Positions 1-7,513 of a stretch of 24,826 nt of DNA are shown here, piece by piece. This DNA comes from a virus. The stretch lies in the IMG/VR virus record IMGVR_UViG_3300044301_000603, positions 1 to 24,826 of that record. The stretch is one strand, 5' to 3'. The notes under the pieces were generated by a model that was given only the letters and a program-made list of their open reading frames with translations, was not told the origin of the DNA and made no database searches. Made by a program: the position numbers and the translations under genes. Position 1 is the first letter of the stretch, and each line of letters opens with the position of its first letter.

Positions 1-1494
1 AGATGCTTGTTACCTATCAATGGCTATGCAGTACCACCATACCCAAAGCATTTAGAGGAGGATCATCCCGATGTAACGAGGTGGAGACTACAAGCTAGGT
101 ATATACATGAGAAGAATGAAAGGACTAGAAGTAAACGGATAGCACAAACAAAACTCTTATGGATAGCAGATAAGTTTAAAGATGAGGATGAAATCTATTT
201 CGTACAGCAACTAGATTTTCGTGGTCGCTATTACTCAAGGCCACCATTCTTAAATCCTCAAGGTAATGACTTGGCTAGGAGCTTACTTGTCTTTGCTCAT
301 GGCACACCTATCAAGAATGAGGATGATCTCAATTGGCTACGCATACATGGTGCAAATCTATATGGATTGAAGTCCACCTTTAATACACGCATTGACTGGG
401 TACTAGATAAAGAACAGCTAATCAGTGGAGCCGGCAATGATCCTTGGCTTAATGCTGAATTCTGGATGAGAGCTGATAAGCCGTGGCAATTTCTATCCTT
501 TTGTCGTGCTTACTATCTCTTTAAATGTGAGGGCTATGGACATATCTGTAATCATGCAGTGAATTTAGATGCCACTTGCTCAGGCATACAACACTACAGT
601 TCTTTACTTGCTAATCAGAAGATGGCAAGCATGGTCAACCTGATTAATACTGAACAACCTCAAGATATATATGGTGAAGTAATCAATAGAGTTAATGACA
701 GACTAAGAGATCACACTGATGAGAGAGCTAGAAGATGGATGGAACTACAACCTGATCGCAGCTTGGCTAAGAACATAGTGATGTGTACTCCATACTCAGC
801 AACACGCACTGCCTGTTATTACTTTGCTTATGACTGGGCACAGAAAAGAGGGAAAGAATTATATACACATGGAGGATGGACTACTAAGAAGGGAGCCATG
901 ACAACGGTTCACTTCATGGCAAAGATCCTCCATGATGAGGCGACTGCCTTGATCCAGCCAGCGGTCAAGGCTATGCAATGGTTTAAATCCATTGGTCGTA
1001 AAGCTGGCCAACAAAACAAACCACTTACATGGTTGAGTCCTAGTCAACTACCTGTTGTTCAGGACTATAAGGACATAAGGAAGACACGCATTCAGTTGAA
1101 CTATCTATCTGATGTTCACTTAGATATACGTGCTAACGAGGAGCTAGAAGATTTGGACACCAAACGTATGGCTAATTCACTATCGCCTAACGTCATCCAC
1201 TCTCTTGACTCTAGTCACCTTGCCTTTGCTGCTATCCATGCAGACATGAGTGGTATTAAAAACATAGGAGGTATCCATGACTGCTTTGTAAGTACACCAA
1301 GTGAGATGAGTCAACTAAGAGACTCAGTTCGATGGACATTTGCTGAGATGTATAAACAACCTTGGCTTAGTCACATCACAACCCACCTCACCAAACAAAT
1401 CGACACAACTAAAGGGAAAGAGTTACCACCTACTCCAGTAGCAGGTGACTTCGATCCATCATCCGTTAAACATTCAACCTATTTCATCACATGA
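1..1494 (+). CDS. T7-like single-subunit DNA-dependent RNA polymerase, C-terminal part (cut by left edge)
   Basis: This is the C-terminal palm, fingers and thumb-proximal part of a T7 gp1-type RNA polymerase, which transcribes the phage middle and late genes. The frame is open to base 1, so the TTG at 7 is not the real start. About 497 residues remain, against 883 in T7 gp1. Numbered from the TTG at 7, the metal-binding aspartates are D188 in LDATCSGIQH (T7 D537) and D425 in GIHDCF (T7 D812). The fingers motif is RSLAKNIVMCTPYS, with catalytic K255 (T7 K631) and Y263 (T7 Y639, sugar selection). The residue after that tyrosine is Ser, where T7 has Gly. The C-terminus is TYFIT rather than T7's FAFA. 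The stop overlaps the next start as ATGA, so the two genes are probably translationally coupled. The family call is certain from the motifs; promoter specificity cannot be read from the sequence. Confidence 0.97.
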   Translation, partial: RCLLPINGYAVPPYPKHLEEDHPDVTRWRLQARYIHEKNERTRSKRIAQTKLLWIADKFKDEDEIYFVQQLDFRGRYYSRPPFLNPQGNDLARSLLVFAHGTPIKNEDDLNWLRIHGANLYGLKSTFNTRIDWVLDKEQLISGAGNDPWLNAEFWMRADKPWQFLSFCRAYYLFKCEGYGHICNHAVNLDATCSGIQHYSSLLANQKMASMVNLINTEQPQDIYGEVINRVNDRLRDHTDERARRWMELQPDRSLAKNIVMCTPYSATRTACYYFAYDWAQKRGKELYTHGGWTTKKGAMTTVHFMAKILHDEATALIQPAVKAMQWFKSIGRKAGQQNKPLTWLSPSQLPVVQDYKDIRKTRIQLNYLSDVHLDIRANEELEDLDTKRMANSLSPNVIHSLDSSHLAFAAIHADMSGIKNIGGIHDCFVSTPSEMSQLRDSVRWTFAEMYKQPWLSHITTHLTKQIDTTKGKELPPTPVAGDFDPSSVKHSTYFIT

Positions 1495-2207
1495 ATCCCA
1501 AAGACTTTATAACTCCAGTGTGTAACTTGAGTTATGCCTTTATTACTACACATAAACTATCAACCATTGAGGAGAATGATCCAAGATGGGAGATCACTGG
1601 CATCATCCCTCTTAAGGATGGCAAGGCTACTACTAAAGAAGGAGAAGCCTTTATCTCTAGCATTGAAGGGTACTTCGATGAGTACAAGAAGGAACTAAAG
1701 GCTGGTAATCCTGATAAGAAGTTCAAGCTTCAAGAGTTTATGCCCTTTGGCTATAGATACTGTGACTCTAAGACTCTTAAGTTATTAAAGAACGATGAGC
1801 TTGGTGACTTCCAAGGTGAACCAATGGAGGTTTACTTTGTTAAGTGCAAGAGGAAACAGAAGGGAGTAAACAAGAAAGATGGTTCAACCTTTGAACGTAA
1901 TGCTCCCTTACTAGCTGATGCTAATGGTGTAGAGATTTCATCTGAGAAATCAAAGCCATTAGCCAACGTAGATCCCACCTCAACAGGGAAGATAGCTTTC
2001 AATGCTTCACCCTATAACCACACTGGCTCAGGTGTAGGACTTGCACTTAATCTAAATGCAGTACAAGTAACATCATTTGTCGAATACCAAAAACAAGGGG
2101 GATCAACAAGTAATCCCTTTTCCAAAGAGGAGGGCACGTTCACGCAAGAAGACGCACCTTCATGCAACCCCTTCTCATCCTCAGATGAGGACGCATCCAG
2201 CTTCTAA
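1491..2207 (+). CDS. Single-stranded DNA-binding protein, T7 gp2.5 type
   Basis: This 238-residue protein matches T7 gp2.5 (232 residues), which coats single-stranded DNA at the fork and contacts primase-helicase and polymerase. Its position directly after RNA polymerase and before endonuclease I is the T7 position. The body has an OB-fold-like pattern of alternating beta-rich segments, including the phrase GVGLALNLNAVQVTSFVEY near residues 179-197. The tail is acidic and ends in phenylalanine (DEDASSF), the hallmark gp2.5 C-terminus that docks on partner proteins. The acidic stretch is shorter than in T7. The start ATG overlaps the upstream stop (ATGA), and I see no clear Shine-Dalgarno sequence, so translation is probably coupled to the RNA polymerase gene. 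The 3' end overlaps the endonuclease I frame. Confidence 0.9.
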   Translation: MNPKDFITPVCNLSYAFITTHKLSTIEENDPRWEITGIIPLKDGKATTKEGEAFISSIEGYFDEYKKELKAGNPDKKFKLQEFMPFGYRYCDSKTLKLLKNDELGDFQGEPMEVYFVKCKRKQKGVNKKDGSTFERNAPLLADANGVEISSEKSKPLANVDPTSTGKIAFNASPYNHTGSGVGLALNLNAVQVTSFVEYQKQGGSTSNPFSKEEGTFTQEDAPSCNPFSSSDEDASSF

Positions 2208-2571
2208 ATATAGAAGTAAGTTCGAGGCTGGTATTGCAGCCAGCCTTGACAAGCGTAGTGTCTCATTCAGTTATGAATCCCTTGTCCTTGACTACACATG
2301 GGAGGGCAGGTATAAGCCTGACTTCATTCTTCCAAACGGTGTAATCGTAGAGACAAAGGGATTCTTTTCCCCAACTGATAGGCGCAAAATGCTATGCGTG
2401 AAAGCTCAGCATCCACACTTGGATATAAGACTGTGCTTTCAAAACGCCAAAGACAAGATCAGCCGTGCCAAAAGATCTATTACTTATGGTCAGTGGGCTA
2501 CAAGAAATGGATTCAAATGGAGCAGCGGCATTATCCCTGATGATTGGTATGACTCCAACCCAAAGATATAA
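2185..2571 (+). CDS. Endonuclease I (Holliday junction resolvase), T7 gp3 type
   Basis: T7 gp3-type endonuclease I resolves branched DNA and helps break down host DNA. Counting from the ATG at 2185 (128 residues), the catalytic set is E14, D46 in YKPDFILPNG, and E56 and K58 in VETKG. These match T7 E20, D55, E65 and K67, with identical D-E-K spacing. The later phrase QHPHLDIRLCF also matches the family. I chose ATG 2185 because it leaves 13 residues before the first catalytic Glu, close to T7 (19). The frame is open back to a TTG at 2077. That would add 36 residues rich in Arg and Lys and overlap the ssDNA-binding gene by 131 bases. Neither start has a convincing ribosome-binding site. From 2185 the overlap with the upstream gene is 23 bases. 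Confidence 0.93.
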   Translation: MRTHPASKYRSKFEAGIAASLDKRSVSFSYESLVLDYTWEGRYKPDFILPNGVIVETKGFFSPTDRRKMLCVKAQHPHLDIRLCFQNAKDKISRAKRSITYGQWATRNGFKWSSGIIPDDWYDSNPKI

Positions 2572-2785
2572 GCACATCTCAATTAGAGGTGACAACACAA
2601 CTCTTGTTGATGACTATGCACTAATCGAAAAGAAAGATCGGACTGGTCGTTCTGGTAAGAACATCAAGTGTCCTGAATGTGGCCATGTTCAAAGGGCATA
2701 TCACTTGGCATGGTCAAAGTGTTTTTGTTCTGGATGCAGGCAGTACATTCCTAAATACAACGGCTGGTTAATCGACCAACTATGA
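2549..2785 (+). CDS. Small zinc-ribbon protein of unknown role
   Basis: This 78-residue protein has one recognisable element: a four-cysteine zinc ribbon, C41-P-E-C44, then C58-F-C60-S-G-C63. A basic and polar N-terminal half precedes it. It sits between endonuclease I and primase-helicase, where T7 has the lysozyme gp3.5, but it shares no lysozyme motif. A role in DNA or RNA binding, or as an accessory replication factor, is a guess from the zinc ribbon and the neighbours. ATG 2549 overlaps the endonuclease gene by 23 bases. ATG 2540 in the same frame would add three residues. The longer frame from TTG 2465 only reads antiparallel to conserved endonuclease codons and is unlikely to be translated. 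Its stop overlaps the next ATG as ATGA. Confidence 0.75.
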   Translation: MTPTQRYKHISIRGDNTTLVDDYALIEKKDRTGRSGKNIKCPECGHVQRAYHLAWSKCFCSGCRQYIPKYNGWLIDQL

Positions 2786-2904
2786 ACACTCAACAACGTA
2801 TTGACTACGCATCCAAGCGTATAGATGAATTGCGTCTACTCATTAAACACTGGGAGGAACATGAAAGAGAAAAGCAAGTACCTAAGAAAGAGTCCATGCC
2901 CTGA
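2782..2904 (+). CDS. Short 40-residue ORF leading into primase-helicase
   Basis: This ORF begins MNTQQRIDYASKR and is mostly charged and probably helical. I recognise no family. Its ATG overlaps the zinc-ribbon gene's stop (ATGA), and its last 44 bases overlap the start of primase-helicase in another frame. Within it lies the GGGAGG ribosome-binding site for primase-helicase. It could be a real small protein, or a leader whose translation opens the downstream start. The ATGA coupling and the otherwise unfilled gap argue that it is translated. Function unknown. Confidence 0.5.
   Translation: MNTQQRIDYASKRIDELRLLIKHWEEHEREKQVPKKESMP
2852..2856 (+). promoter_or_regulatory. Ribosome-binding site for primase-helicase
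   Basis: A GGGAGG-like stretch at 2852-2856 is followed after a short spacer by ATG 2861. It decides the start of primase-helicase against the alternative upstream start at 2825. It lies inside the 40-residue upstream ORF, so translation of that ORF may influence access to it. Confidence 0.7.
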
Positions 2905-4492
2905 ATGTGATAGCAAGGACAACCTCGCTTGGTTTGATGATGGTCACGCCCACTGCTTTGGATGTGGCTATCAGTATCAACCCAACAAGAAAGAAAGCAA
3001 ACCCTTTACACCTAAGAAACCTGTTATGAATCCCTTCAAGAAAGAAAAGGTAACTAAACCACTGATCCCTAAGAATCAGATAGTTTATAAAGCCTTACCT
3101 AAAAGAGGAATCACTAAAGAAACTTGTGAACTATTTGAATATGGACTGTCTGAATACAACGGCCAGCCCGTTCAAGTTGCAACCTATCAAGATCACACTG
3201 GCAAAGATGTAGCTCAACACCTCCGATTCAAAGACAAGAAGTTCATTTGGTTAGGAGATATGTCAAAGATTCAATTATGGGGACAACGCTTATGGAGACA
3301 GACTAATCAGAGTCAAGTCTTTTGTGTTGTTGCAGAAGGTGAACTCGATTGTCTTGCCGCCTCACAGATTCAAGGCAATAAGTTTCCTGTAGTTTCCTTG
3401 CCGAGTGGAGCGCAGAGTGCTAGCAAATATTTAGTAATGAATGAGCTATGGCTCGCAGGACATCTTCGCACAGTTCTATGTTTCGACAACGATCAAGCAG
3501 GTAATGACGCTGCCCTCAAAGCAACAGAAGTTTTGGCTGGAGTACCTGTCGCTATTGCACGACTGCGAGAATTTAAAGACGCAAATGAAATGCTGCTCGC
3601 AGGAAAAGGAGATGAACTTAAAGACATATTATGGAAAGCTATACCCGTTAAGCCAGAAGGAATAAGAGATAGTGCTGACTGTTGGGATGAGGTAATCAAG
3701 CAGGGTGCTGACTCTATCTGTACCTATCCGTGGCCAAAACTAAACCACATGATGCGAGGGATCAGACGTTCAGAGATGAACCTGATTACAGCAGGTAGTG
3801 GTACTGGTAAGTCCAGTATGTGTAGGGAGTTAGCTCATCACTTCCTAACTAGAGGACTGAAGGTTGGATACATAGCACTAGAAGAAAGCATCCAACGCTC
3901 ATTGCAAGGGATCATTGCAGTAGATCTATCCAAACCTATACACCTTGACTCATCCTTAGTAGAGGAGGAGGAACTAAGAGAATCCTTTGATCGTCTGTGT
4001 TCTACACACCGACTACATCTATACGATCACTTTGGTTCAATGGATCCTGATACGTTGTGTCAACAGATTCAGTACCTTGCGAAAGTAGAAGGAGTAGATG
4101 TTGTCTTTGTTGACCACATCACCATTGTGGTTAGTGGACTCGACAACGTGGACGAGAGAAGGAGTCTTGATATCACTGTCACTAAGCTCAGGCAAATCGT
4201 TGAAGCCACTGGCATAACCCTCTTTCTCGTCTCCCATCTCAAACGCCCAGAAGGGCGAGGCCATGAAGAGGGAACCAAGGTTTCGCTTAGCCATCTAAGA
4301 GGATCACATTCACTAGCTCAATTATGCGATGGATGTATCTGCGCTTCAAGAAATCAGCAAGGTGATGCCGCTGAACGTAGCGAACTGCAACTTGCTGTAT
4401 TAAAGAACCGACATTGCGGTTCAACAGGTGAGGCCGACAAGCTTCTGTACTCAGAACAAACAGGCCGCCTATCCACTCCACTATTTAATTAA
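2861..4492 (+). CDS. Bifunctional DNA primase-helicase, T7 gp4 type
   Basis: This 543-residue protein (T7 gp4A is 566) unwinds the fork and makes primers. From the N-terminus it has a zinc-binding domain (C13, C16, C32, C35; T7 equivalents recognise the primase template site) and a TOPRIM primase core with E159 in VVAEGELDC and D209/D211 in CFDNDQAG. Then come a RecA-like helicase with Walker A near 311-319 (AGSGTGKSS) and Walker B ending at D418-H419 in VFVDHIT. ATG 2861 is chosen over the upstream alternative start at 2825 because GGGAGG lies four bases before it and the protein then begins just ahead of the zinc domain. M56 follows the zinc domain and could in principle start a helicase-only form, as Met64 does in T7 gp4B, but no ribosome-binding site is evident there. 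The next gene is the exonuclease after six bases. T7 has DNA polymerase in that place. Confidence 0.96.
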   Translation: MKEKSKYLRKSPCPECDSKDNLAWFDDGHAHCFGCGYQYQPNKKESKPFTPKKPVMNPFKKEKVTKPLIPKNQIVYKALPKRGITKETCELFEYGLSEYNGQPVQVATYQDHTGKDVAQHLRFKDKKFIWLGDMSKIQLWGQRLWRQTNQSQVFCVVAEGELDCLAASQIQGNKFPVVSLPSGAQSASKYLVMNELWLAGHLRTVLCFDNDQAGNDAALKATEVLAGVPVAIARLREFKDANEMLLAGKGDELKDILWKAIPVKPEGIRDSADCWDEVIKQGADSICTYPWPKLNHMMRGIRRSEMNLITAGSGTGKSSMCRELAHHFLTRGLKVGYIALEESIQRSLQGIIAVDLSKPIHLDSSLVEEEELRESFDRLCSTHRLHLYDHFGSMDPDTLCQQIQYLAKVEGVDVVFVDHITIVVSGLDNVDERRSLDITVTKLRQIVEATGITLFLVSHLKRPEGRGHEEGTKVSLSHLRGSHSLAQLCDGCICASRNQQGDAAERSELQLAVLKNRHCGSTGEADKLLYSEQTGRLSTPLFN

Positions 4493-4498
4493 CCCACC

Positions 4499-5239
4499 AT
4501 GACTTTATTACTAGATGCCGATTGGCTTGTCTATTCATCCTGTTGTGCATGTGAGCATGACTATCGCTGGGATGAGTGGAATCATTCACTTCACTTAGAT
4601 GAGAAGGAAGTACACGAACTGATTCAATACAGAGTTGAACAGTACCAAGGTATAGCTGAAGACTCAGGTCAAGTAATCATGTGCTTCAGTGAGTACCCAA
4701 CCTTTAGACATACACTCTCTCAAGATTACAAAACAAATAGGATAGGCAAGCGCAAACCTTTAGGATTAAAGAGAGTAATAGAACGAGTCGCTGACTACTA
4801 TCACTCTGTTAGTTTCCCTAACCTAGAAGGTGATGATGTTATGTCGTTACTTGCTACCGGTGGACGATATGATAATCCAATAATTGTTTCTGTTGATAAA
4901 GATATGCGAGGTGTACCGTGTACCTTGTTAGCTAAAGATGATCTTGAATTAGTAACAAGAAAAAAAGCAGATAGAAACTGGATGTTACAAGTATTACAAG
5001 GTGATGCGACTGATAATATTAAAGGACTAACAGGTGTTGGACCTAAGACTGCTGAGAAATTGTTAGGCGATTTGGAATCACCTAAAGATATGTGGAACAA
5101 GGTACTAGAAGAGTACAAAAAGAAAGGGAGGACTTATGCTGATGCTGTTATGACTGCTCAATTAACACGCATCTTGCGTGATGGGGAGTACGATCATGTA
5201 ACAGGTGAAGTTAAATTATGGGAACCAATTTATGAATGA
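4499..5239 (+). CDS. 5'-3' exonuclease (FEN/PIN-like), T7 gp6 type
   Basis: This 246-residue nuclease belongs to the flap endonuclease/PIN-like family, as does T7 gp6 (300 residues), which removes RNA primers and degrades host DNA. Metal-binding motifs run in the expected order: D6 and D8 in LLDADWL, E110-G-D-D113 in LEGDDVM, D133-K-D135 in VSVDKD, and D169/D172 in GDATDNIKG. The last is followed by the helix-hairpin-helix segment GLTGVGPKTAEKLL. The start is ATG 4499, six bases after the primase-helicase stop, with no obvious Shine-Dalgarno. In T7 the polymerase gene 5 sits directly before gene 6, and here it is missing. The 3' end overlaps the next small gene by eight bases. Confidence 0.94.
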   Translation: MTLLLDADWLVYSSCCACEHDYRWDEWNHSLHLDEKEVHELIQYRVEQYQGIAEDSGQVIMCFSEYPTFRHTLSQDYKTNRIGKRKPLGLKRVIERVADYYHSVSFPNLEGDDVMSLLATGGRYDNPIIVSVDKDMRGVPCTLLAKDDLELVTRKKADRNWMLQVLQGDATDNIKGLTGVGPKTAEKLLGDLESPKDMWNKVLEEYKKKGRTYADAVMTAQLTRILRDGEYDHVTGEVKLWEPIYE

Positions 5240-5420
5240 AGAAGAGCTATGGCCTCCTATTGAGGAGGCTTTAATTAAGAAGTTAGATGAAATATATCCA
5301 GAGAAATGTCCTGAATTAGAAGCAAAAGATAGAGATATCTGGCATTATGGAGGTGCAAGGAGTGTAGTGCGGATGCTCATATCCGTCTATGCTGACCAAA
5401 ACAAGCTTAATGAGGATTGA
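5232..5420 (+). CDS. Small acidic protein of unknown function
   Basis: This 62-residue protein begins MNEEELWPPIEEALIKKL and is acidic and predicted helical, with no cysteine cluster, membrane segment or signal peptide. It lies between exonuclease and the gp7.3-like gene, roughly where T7 carries the gp6.x small genes. ATG 5232 gives an eight-base overlap with the exonuclease stop. A GTG at 5205 in the same frame would add nine residues but lies inside conserved exonuclease sequence. No function can be assigned. Confidence 0.7.
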   Translation: MNEEELWPPIEEALIKKLDEIYPEKCPELEAKDRDIWHYGGARSVVRMLISVYADQNKLNED

Positions 5421-5422
5421 TT

Positions 5423-5746
5423 ATGTGCGGAGGCGGAGGCGGAGGTAGTCAACCCGACAACTCGGAGATGATAGCTCTCCAAAAAGAACAAATGGAGGAA
5501 CAGAAGCGTCAGTATGAAGAACAGAAAGCAGAACAAGAGAAAAGATATGCAGAACAGAAGGCTATAGCTGAAGCACCACCAGCACCAGCGCCTAGTCCGG
5601 TAGCAATGTCAGCAGCTTCAGCACTAGAAATAACTGATGGATCTTCAGCCGCCGCACCTACTAGTCCTCTTGCAAGAAGTAAAGGATATGGTAGGAAACA
5701 ATTTAGAACAGACTTAGAAGCAGGCAGTGGCCTTAACATCCCATAA
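5423..5746 (+). CDS. gp7.3-like virion or tail-assembly protein
   Basis: The protein has 107 residues. An N-terminal MCGGGGGGS run is followed by a charged Glu/Gln/Lys segment with a repeating EEQK-like pattern (about residues 18-50), which looks like a coiled coil. Then comes a Pro/Ala-rich linker. The C-terminus, GRKQFRTDLEAGSGLNIP, resembles the end of T7 gp7.3 (GRKKxxxSLSVARSSGGGINI), a small virion protein needed for tail assembly and adsorption. Its place directly before the portal is also the T7 7.3 position. ATG 5423 is preferred over an alternative start at 5417 because GAGGA at 5412-5416 is spaced six bases before it. The second-residue Cys is not part of a lipobox. The stop abuts the portal ATG (TAAATG). 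Confidence 0.75.
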   Translation: MCGGGGGGSQPDNSEMIALQKEQMEEQKRQYEEQKAEQEKRYAEQKAIAEAPPAPAPSPVAMSAASALEITDGSSAAAPTSPLARSKGYGRKQFRTDLEAGSGLNIP

Positions 5747-7513
5747 ATGGAACTAACACTAACTACTGATGTTGATGCAGTAGAAAAAAAATATGTTGAA
5801 GAGAAAGGTAGTGGCACTGCCGCTGCTAGATATCAACAACTTTGCACAACTAGAGATCCTTATCTTCAAAGGGCTAGAGATTGTAGCAAAGTAACTATCC
5901 CTTCTCTTGTACCTGAGACTCACCTTGGAGATCATGGCAGATTAAAGACACCATACCAATCAGTAGGTGCACGTGGTCTAGGGAACCTGAGTACAAAACT
6001 AGAGCTTAGTCTCTTCCCTCCTAACTCTCCTTTCTTTAAGTTAGAGATAGATACCCTTCTCTTACATGGTGAAGATGTAGATCCAAAGATGAAGACAGAA
6101 CTAGACACTGCCTTGGTAAAGGTAGAGCTAGCTGTAATGACAATGCTTGAGACTATGAGCGCACGTGCTTCAATGCACGAAGCATTCAAACAGTTGATAG
6201 TTGCAGGCAATGTTCTTCTCTATGTAAATCCAGAAGGCATAAGAGTTATACATCTTGATAGATATTGTGTAGTACGTGATCCAATGGGATCTATTACTGA
6301 GATTGTTATTGAAGAAGAGGTATATCCTGAAGCATTACCTGAAGGATTCTTGCCTGATGATGTAACAACTGAGGAATCAATAGGCCCGACTAAGAAATCA
6401 GTAAAGATACATACATGTGTACATTATGAAAATGAAAAATGTTATTGGTATCAAGAAGTAAAAGGTAAACAAATAAAAGGAACATCAGGTATGTGTCCTG
6501 AAGAGTGCTCTCCTTTTATCGCATTGAGGTGGGAGCGAATTGATACAGAAGAATACGGACGTTCATATATAGAACAGTGGTATGGAGATTTAACAGCACT
6601 GGAATCTCTTTATCAAAGTGTGCTTGAAGCAAGCGCAGCTATGAGCAAGGTGTTGTTCATGGTTAATCCCAATGGAACTACACGACCACGCACATTAGCT
6701 AATGCTGCCAATGGTGCGATAGTTCAAGGATCAGCTAATGATGTCACTGTCCTTCAAAGCCAAGGGAAACTTAATGACTTGCAACTAGCTTCTAATACTA
6801 TTGATCGGATTGAATCACGTTTATCATTTGCTTTCCTTTTAAATACAGCAGTACAAAGAGCAGGTGAAAGAGTAACAGCAGAAGAGATTAGATATATGGC
6901 ACAAGAACTTGAGACTTCAATCGGTGGTTTGTATTCCATCCTGACTCAGGAACTACAACTACCTTTAGTTAGAAGGTTGATGTATATATTGCAGAAGCAA
7001 AGAAAGATTCCAACAATGCCTATGAGTGAGAAGACTGGAGAAGCAATGGTTAATCCTAAACCTGTTACTGGACTTGAAGCTATTGGTAGAGGTGATGATA
7101 GAAATAAACTTGTTGACTTTATAAGTACAGCACAACAGGCTTTAGGTCCAGAGATAATGATGAAGTATATAAATATGGATGAAGCACTGCGAAGACTAGC
7201 AGCTAGTGCTTCAATAGATACAACTAACTTAGTTAAAACATCTGAGCAACTACAACAAGAAGCTCAGGCTGCTTTGCAAGAACAACAACAACAGCAGCAA
7301 CAAGAACAAATGGCTGCTTTAATGCAGTCATCAGCCGCAGCACAAGCGGTTAAAAACTACACAGCAGAAGGAGCACCCTATGGCCCCCAATACGCAGCAG
7401 GACTTAACCCCTCCGAAGAAAGCACCCAACCCAACGTCCTCCCAGACGGATTCGCAGCAGGTGAAGGCCTCCCCAGTGGAAACACAGGCGGCGGAGAAGC
7501 CCCCCCAGCCTAG
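5747..7513 (+). CDS. Portal (head-tail connector) protein, T7 gp8 type
   Basis: This 588-residue portal (T7 gp8 is 536) would form the dodecameric ring through which DNA is packaged and leaves. Family signature segments include PYQSVGARGLGNLSTKLE at about residues 69-86, followed by LFPPNSPFF, and the central ERIDTEEYGRSYIEQWYGDL region. A late helical region follows with AGERVTAEEIRYMAQELE. The C-terminus is an extension with a run of seven glutamines (Q513-Q519) and a Gly/Pro/Ser-rich tail. The final 134 bases also encode the start of the next gene in another frame. The start ATG touches the stop of the gp7.3-like gene, suggesting coupled translation. The portal is followed by scaffold, as in T7. 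Confidence 0.95.
   Translation: MELTLTTDVDAVEKKYVEEKGSGTAAARYQQLCTTRDPYLQRARDCSKVTIPSLVPETHLGDHGRLKTPYQSVGARGLGNLSTKLELSLFPPNSPFFKLEIDTLLLHGEDVDPKMKTELDTALVKVELAVMTMLETMSARASMHEAFKQLIVAGNVLLYVNPEGIRVIHLDRYCVVRDPMGSITEIVIEEEVYPEALPEGFLPDDVTTEESIGPTKKSVKIHTCVHYENEKCYWYQEVKGKQIKGTSGMCPEECSPFIALRWERIDTEEYGRSYIEQWYGDLTALESLYQSVLEASAAMSKVLFMVNPNGTTRPRTLANAANGAIVQGSANDVTVLQSQGKLNDLQLASNTIDRIESRLSFAFLLNTAVQRAGERVTAEEIRYMAQELETSIGGLYSILTQELQLPLVRRLMYILQKQRKIPTMPMSEKTGEAMVNPKPVTGLEAIGRGDDRNKLVDFISTAQQALGPEIMMKYINMDEALRRLAASASIDTTNLVKTSEQLQQEAQAALQEQQQQQQQEQMAALMQSSAAAQAVKNYTAEGAPYGPQYAAGLNPSEESTQPNVLPDGFAAGEGLPSGNTGGGEAPPA
7367..7373 (+). promoter_or_regulatory. Ribosome-binding site inside the portal gene
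   Basis: GAAGGAG at 7367-7373 lies six bases before ATG 7380. It is one of the best Shine-Dalgarno matches on the plus strand, and it supports the nested start of the 83-residue protein. Confidence 0.6.

Noticed and set aside
2465-2548. Longer zinc-ribbon protein starting at TTG 2465
   Set aside because: The extra residues come from another frame of conserved endonuclease codons, and there is no ribosome-binding site.
4801-5118. 105-codon minus-strand frame opposite the exonuclease
   Set aside because: It lies wholly inside the conserved catalytic region of the exonuclease and has no recognisable features.
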